NCBI GenBank assembly: GCA_020696915.1
Contig: JAJFMR010000176.1
Span: 1-9,412, forward strand
Direction: 5' to 3'
DNA length: 9,412 bases
DNA from: Rhizobiaceae bacterium
Lineage (GTDB): Bacteria; Pseudomonadota; Alphaproteobacteria; Rhizobiales; Rhizobiaceae
A program made the position numbers and the translations under genes. Under the pieces are notes generated by a model, which was not told the DNA's origin, ran no database searches, and saw only the letters and a program-made list of their open reading frames with translations. Of the stretch, positions 6,946-9,412 are shown piece by piece; positions within the stretch are counted from its first letter, which is position 1, and every line of letters begins with the position of its first letter.

Positions 6946-8409
6946 ATGACCTGGGTCATTCTGACGGGCAGACAGAGCGACCTGCACCAGGTTGCGACGC
7001 CGCACAAGACGATTACCAACAAGGATTATCTCACCCATCCCGGCCTGTTCCGGGGCCAGCGGCCGAAGATCATCAATCTGTCCAACAGTTACGGCTACCA
7101 GAGCCGCGGCTACTACGCGTCGCTGCTTGCCAGTTCGCGCGGCCATCGCGTCATTCCGACGGTCGAGACCATCATCGATCTGTCGGAGCACAAGCTTTAC
7201 GAGAACGCTCTGCCCGAGCTCGAACTGGCTCTCAGCAAGTGCCGCAAGGAACTCGGCGGCTCGTTTCCCGCCAGGGCCTCCTTCTTCTTCGGCATCGGGC
7301 CGTCCAGGGCCTGGGATCGCTTCGCCAGGCTTCTGTTCGACTGGTTTCGCGCCCCCTCGCTCCAGGTCGCGATCCGCGACGACGGTCAGTGGGCTTCCAT
7401 CCGCAAGATCGGCTTCCTGCCGGTCAACCGCCTTTCGGGCGAGCACGAGGAGCGTTTCCTCGCCTCGCTCGACCTCTATACGCGGCGCGAGTGGCGCGAC
7501 ACCAAGGCCCGCACGCCCTCGCGCTACAGTTTCGCCACCCTGGTCAACCCCCAGGAGCAGCTGGCGCCCTCGTCCATCTCGTCGCTCCGCCACTGGTCGA
7601 AGATCGCCGAGAAGATGGGCGTCGAAGTCGAGCCGATCGCCAGGAAAGATCTGGCGAAGCTGGCGAATTACGACGCGCTCTTCATTCGCGAGACGACGTC
7701 GATCTCCGACCATACCTACCGTTTCGCCCGTCGCGCCGAGCAGGAGGGCATGCCGGTGATCGACGACCCCCTGTCGATGATCAGGTGCACCAACAAGGTC
7801 TATCTCAACGAGTTGATGGCCTACAACAAGGTGCCGGTGCCGCCCACGGTGATGATCGCGGGGACGCCTGATCTGGAGGTTGCGGCGCAGACGCTCGGCT
7901 TTCCGCTGGTCCTGAAGATTCCCGACAGCGCGTTCTCACGCGGCGTCAAGAAGGCCGCCAATCTCGCCGAGCTGAAGGCGCTGGCCACGCAGTGGCTCGA
8001 GGACTCCGATCTCCTGATCGCCCAGAAATTCATCCCTACCGATTACGACTGGCGGGTTGGCGTGCTCGGCGGCAGGCCGCTTTTCGCGGTCCACTATCTG
8101 ATGGCCAAGCGGCACTGGCAGATCGTCAACCATGACCGCGCCGGCAAGCCACAGGAAGGCGGCGTCAAGGCATTCAGGCTCGCCGAGGCTCCCGCTCACG
8201 TCATCGACACGGCAGTCCGCGCGGCAAGCTGCATCGGCGACGGGTTCTATGGAGTCGACCTCAAGGAAACGAAGGACGGCATCTTCGTCATCGAGGTCAA
8301 CGACAACCCCGACCTCAATCACGGCTGCGAGGATCTGGGCGAGAAGGACGAAGTCTGGATCAGGCTGACCCAATGGTTCCTTGACCGGCTGGAGAGGCAG
8401 GGGCGTTAG
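6946..8409 (+). CDS. RimK-like ATP-grasp ligase with RLAN N-terminal domain
   Basis: A 487-residue cytoplasmic ligase of the RimK family, expected to use ATP to join an amino acid, often glutamate, to a peptide or protein through an acyl-phosphate. Residues 1-200 match the RimK-like ATP-grasp N-terminal (RLAN) domain: TPHKTITNKDYL (18-29), INLSNSYGYQSRGYYASLLA (43-62) and FFFGIGPSRAW. The ATP-grasp part covers about 215-480: IRCTNKVYLNELM (279-291, with K284), FPLVLKIPDSAFSRGVKK (319-336, nucleotide-binding Lys and flexible loop), QKFIPTDYDWRVGVLGG (360-376) and YGVDLKET...FVIEVNDNPDLNHG (435-460), where D438, E450 and N452 fit the metal-binding positions. All key residues appear intact. Start ATG 6946 begins the conserved N-terminus (MTWVILTG); AGGAAAG at 6928-6934 is a somewhat distant ribosome-binding site, and the longer frame upstream is not protein-like. 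True RimK (about 300 residues, ribosomal S6) lacks this N-domain, so the substrate is unknown. Confidence 0.9.
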   Translation: MTWVILTGRQSDLHQVATPHKTITNKDYLTHPGLFRGQRPKIINLSNSYGYQSRGYYASLLASSRGHRVIPTVETIIDLSEHKLYENALPELELALSKCRKELGGSFPARASFFFGIGPSRAWDRFARLLFDWFRAPSLQVAIRDDGQWASIRKIGFLPVNRLSGEHEERFLASLDLYTRREWRDTKARTPSRYSFATLVNPQEQLAPSSISSLRHWSKIAEKMGVEVEPIARKDLAKLANYDALFIRETTSISDHTYRFARRAEQEGMPVIDDPLSMIRCTNKVYLNELMAYNKVPVPPTVMIAGTPDLEVAAQTLGFPLVLKIPDSAFSRGVKKAANLAELKALATQWLEDSDLLIAQKFIPTDYDWRVGVLGGRPLFAVHYLMAKRHWQIVNHDRAGKPQEGGVKAFRLAEAPAHVIDTAVRAASCIGDGFYGVDLKETKDGIFVIEVNDNPDLNHGCEDLGEKDEVWIRLTQWFLDRLERQGR

Positions 8410-8440
8410 GAGAAGCTCTGGGCCCCCTGCGGGAAAGGAG

Positions 8441-8456
8441 ATTGCCGCCCGGCAAT
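8441..8456. terminator. Small stem-loop between convergent genes, weak terminator candidate
   Basis: ATTGCC (8441-8446), loop GCCC, GGCAAT (8451-8456) form a perfect 6-bp hairpin in the 64-base gap between the RimK-like stop and the LysR stop. The position suits a shared bidirectional terminator, but no T-run follows on either strand, so an intrinsic terminator of the usual kind is doubtful. Confidence 0.3.
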
Positions 8457-8473
8457 ATTCCGCCTGCCCTCCA

Positions 8474-9370
8474 TCAACTTTTCAGTGTCGCTCTCAGGCG
8501 CGGCGTCGCAAAATCGAGGAAGGCACGCAGCTTCAGCGCCAGCGGCCCCTGGCCGGCATGGACGAGGCTGACGGGCCACCGCGCCGGTTCGAAAGCTTCG
8601 AGGGCGATCACCAGCGTCCCCGCGGCGACGGCGTCCGCGACCTGGTAGGAAAGCACGCGCGTGATCCCGGCACCGGCGATTGCTGCATCTATTGCCGCTT
8701 CCGCCCTGTTGACGCTGAGCCGCGAATGGACCGGGACGGATGTCTCCGTTTTGTCCATCATGAACGTCCAGGCCGCCGGCGATGCCAGACCTTCGAAGGT
8801 TATGCAATCGTGGGAAGCCAGGTCGCGCGGGCTTACCGGCATGCCGCGTTCGGCAAAGTAAGCTGGGCTTGCGCACGCGACGCGCCGGATTTCGCCGACC
8901 CGTCTCGCGAGCAGGCTGCTGTCGGGCAACGTACCGATACGGACGGCGAGATCGACGTGCTCTTCCACGATATTGATCAAGCGGTCGGCCAGGGCCATTC
9001 GTATGTCGATCTCCGGATAGGCTTTCAGGAAAGCCACGGCGATCGGCAGGACATGCAGGCGGCCGAAGACGATGGGAGCCGTGACCACGAGGTTGCCCTT
9101 CGGCGCGCGGTATTCACCCGAGGCTGCGCGCTCCGCTTCATCGAGCTCCTCGAGGATGCGCCGGCACGCCGCCACATAGGATTGCCCCGCATCGGTCAGG
9201 GTGAGCCTGCGGCTCGACCGGTTGAGAAGTCTGGTCCCGAGATGGGCCTCCAGGTCTGAAACCCTGCGGCTGACGGTCGCCAGCGGCATGCCGCGGCGGC
9301 GGGATGCGGCCGAGAGGCTGCCGGCTTCGGCAACCGCCAACAGGATCGACATGGACTCGAAGCGATCCAT
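8474..9370 (-). CDS. LysR family transcriptional regulator
   Basis: A 298-residue LysR-type DNA-binding regulator. The winged helix-turn-helix is at residues 1-60: MDRFESMSILLAVAEAGSLS, then PLATVSRRVSDLEAHLGTRL as the recognition region and LLNRSSRRLTLTDAG as the wing. A linker helix with ILEELDEAERAASG (72-85) leads to the effector domain from about 92 (GNLVVTAPIVFGRLHVLPIAVAFL), with LADRLINIVEEHVDLAVRIGTLPDSSL at 128-153 and a C-terminal lobe through HAGQGPLALKLRAFLDF. This is the common CrgA/DmlR-like subgroup; the ligand is unknown. ATG 9370 is preferred over the adjoining TTG 9373 because GGAAGG abuts that TTG; even so the spacing to the ATG is short. Regulators of this type often control a divergent neighbour, which would lie beyond base 9412. 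Confidence 0.92.
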   Translation of the reverse strand: MDRFESMSILLAVAEAGSLSAASRRRGMPLATVSRRVSDLEAHLGTRLLNRSSRRLTLTDAGQSYVAACRRILEELDEAERAASGEYRAPKGNLVVTAPIVFGRLHVLPIAVAFLKAYPEIDIRMALADRLINIVEEHVDLAVRIGTLPDSSLLARRVGEIRRVACASPAYFAERGMPVSPRDLASHDCITFEGLASPAAWTFMMDKTETSVPVHSRLSVNRAEAAIDAAIAGAGITRVLSYQVADAVAAGTLVIALEAFEPARWPVSLVHAGQGPLALKLRAFLDFATPRLRATLKS

Positions 9371-9382
9371 CAACCTTCCGGA

Positions 9383-9405
9383 TTATGAAAACCCAGCTTC
9401 CATAA
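9383..9405. promoter_or_regulatory. Candidate LysR operator upstream of the regulator gene
   Basis: TTATGAAAA (9383-9391), five bases, then CTTCCATAA (9397-9405): 9-base half-sites matching at 7 of 9 positions with perfect outer TTATG/CATAA arms. The element begins 12 bases before the LysR ATG, in the expected intergenic position, and is AT-rich against the local background. It contains CATAAT on the minus strand, but this is too close to the start codon to be a convincing -10. Binding by this regulator is inference. Confidence 0.4.
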
Positions 9406-9412
9406 ATGCCCA

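Noticed and set aside
6193..7713. Long minus-strand open frame (506 codons) opposite the anti-sigma, GNAT and RimK-like genes
   Set aside because: It is antisense to three well-supported genes, its translation is low-complexity Arg/Gly/Ala-rich, and long antisense frames are expected in DNA this GC-rich.
8381..9259. Plus-strand 292-codon open frame opposite the LysR gene
   Set aside because: No family resemblance; the LysR protein on the other strand is clear along its whole length.

Overview
The window is GC-rich DNA (G or C at most third codon positions) that reads as an ordinary chromosomal segment of an alphaproteobacterium. The RecO type, the DUF2339 membrane protein, the ECF sigma/anti-sigma pair and the RimK-like ATP-grasp enzyme suggest Hyphomicrobiales (Mesorhizobium/Phyllobacteriaceae-like). 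That placement comes from remembered protein similarity, not a search. I see no tRNA, rRNA, insertion sequence, integrase, CRISPR array or phage gene.

Layout. (1) Bases 1-648, plus strand: the 3' part of recO, whose reading frame is cut by an in-frame amber codon at 559-561; RecO-like coding continues in the same frame to a second stop at 646-648. (2) 718-3441, plus: a 907-residue polytopic DUF2339 membrane protein. (3) 3476-4711, minus: a 12-helix MFS transporter converging on it. (4) 4712-4988: a divergent control region with a sigma-70-like promoter for the transporter, inverted repeats, and a GGAAT-N17-CGTT element that could be an ECF-type promoter for the next operon. (5) 4989-6292, plus: an ECF sigma factor and a membrane anti-sigma factor joined by an ATGA overlap, a self-contained envelope-signalling unit. 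(6) 6320-8409, plus: a GNAT acetyltransferase with a problematic 5' end and a 487-residue RimK-like ATP-grasp ligase with an RLAN-type N-terminus, probably a small peptide- or protein-modification pair. (7) 8474-9370, minus: a LysR-type regulator, with a candidate operator between it and the window end.

The most unusual points are two likely lesions (the recO amber codon and the mismatch between ribosome-binding site/ATG and reading frame in the GNAT gene), the GNAT-RimK pair without a recognisable papain-like peptidase, and an A7 tract in the GNAT gene whose alternative frame ends in an ATGA overlap with the ATP-grasp gene. Two lesions within 6 kb could mean true gene decay or errors in a draft assembly; the sequence alone cannot decide. 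I did not find a convincing, wholly undescribed system.
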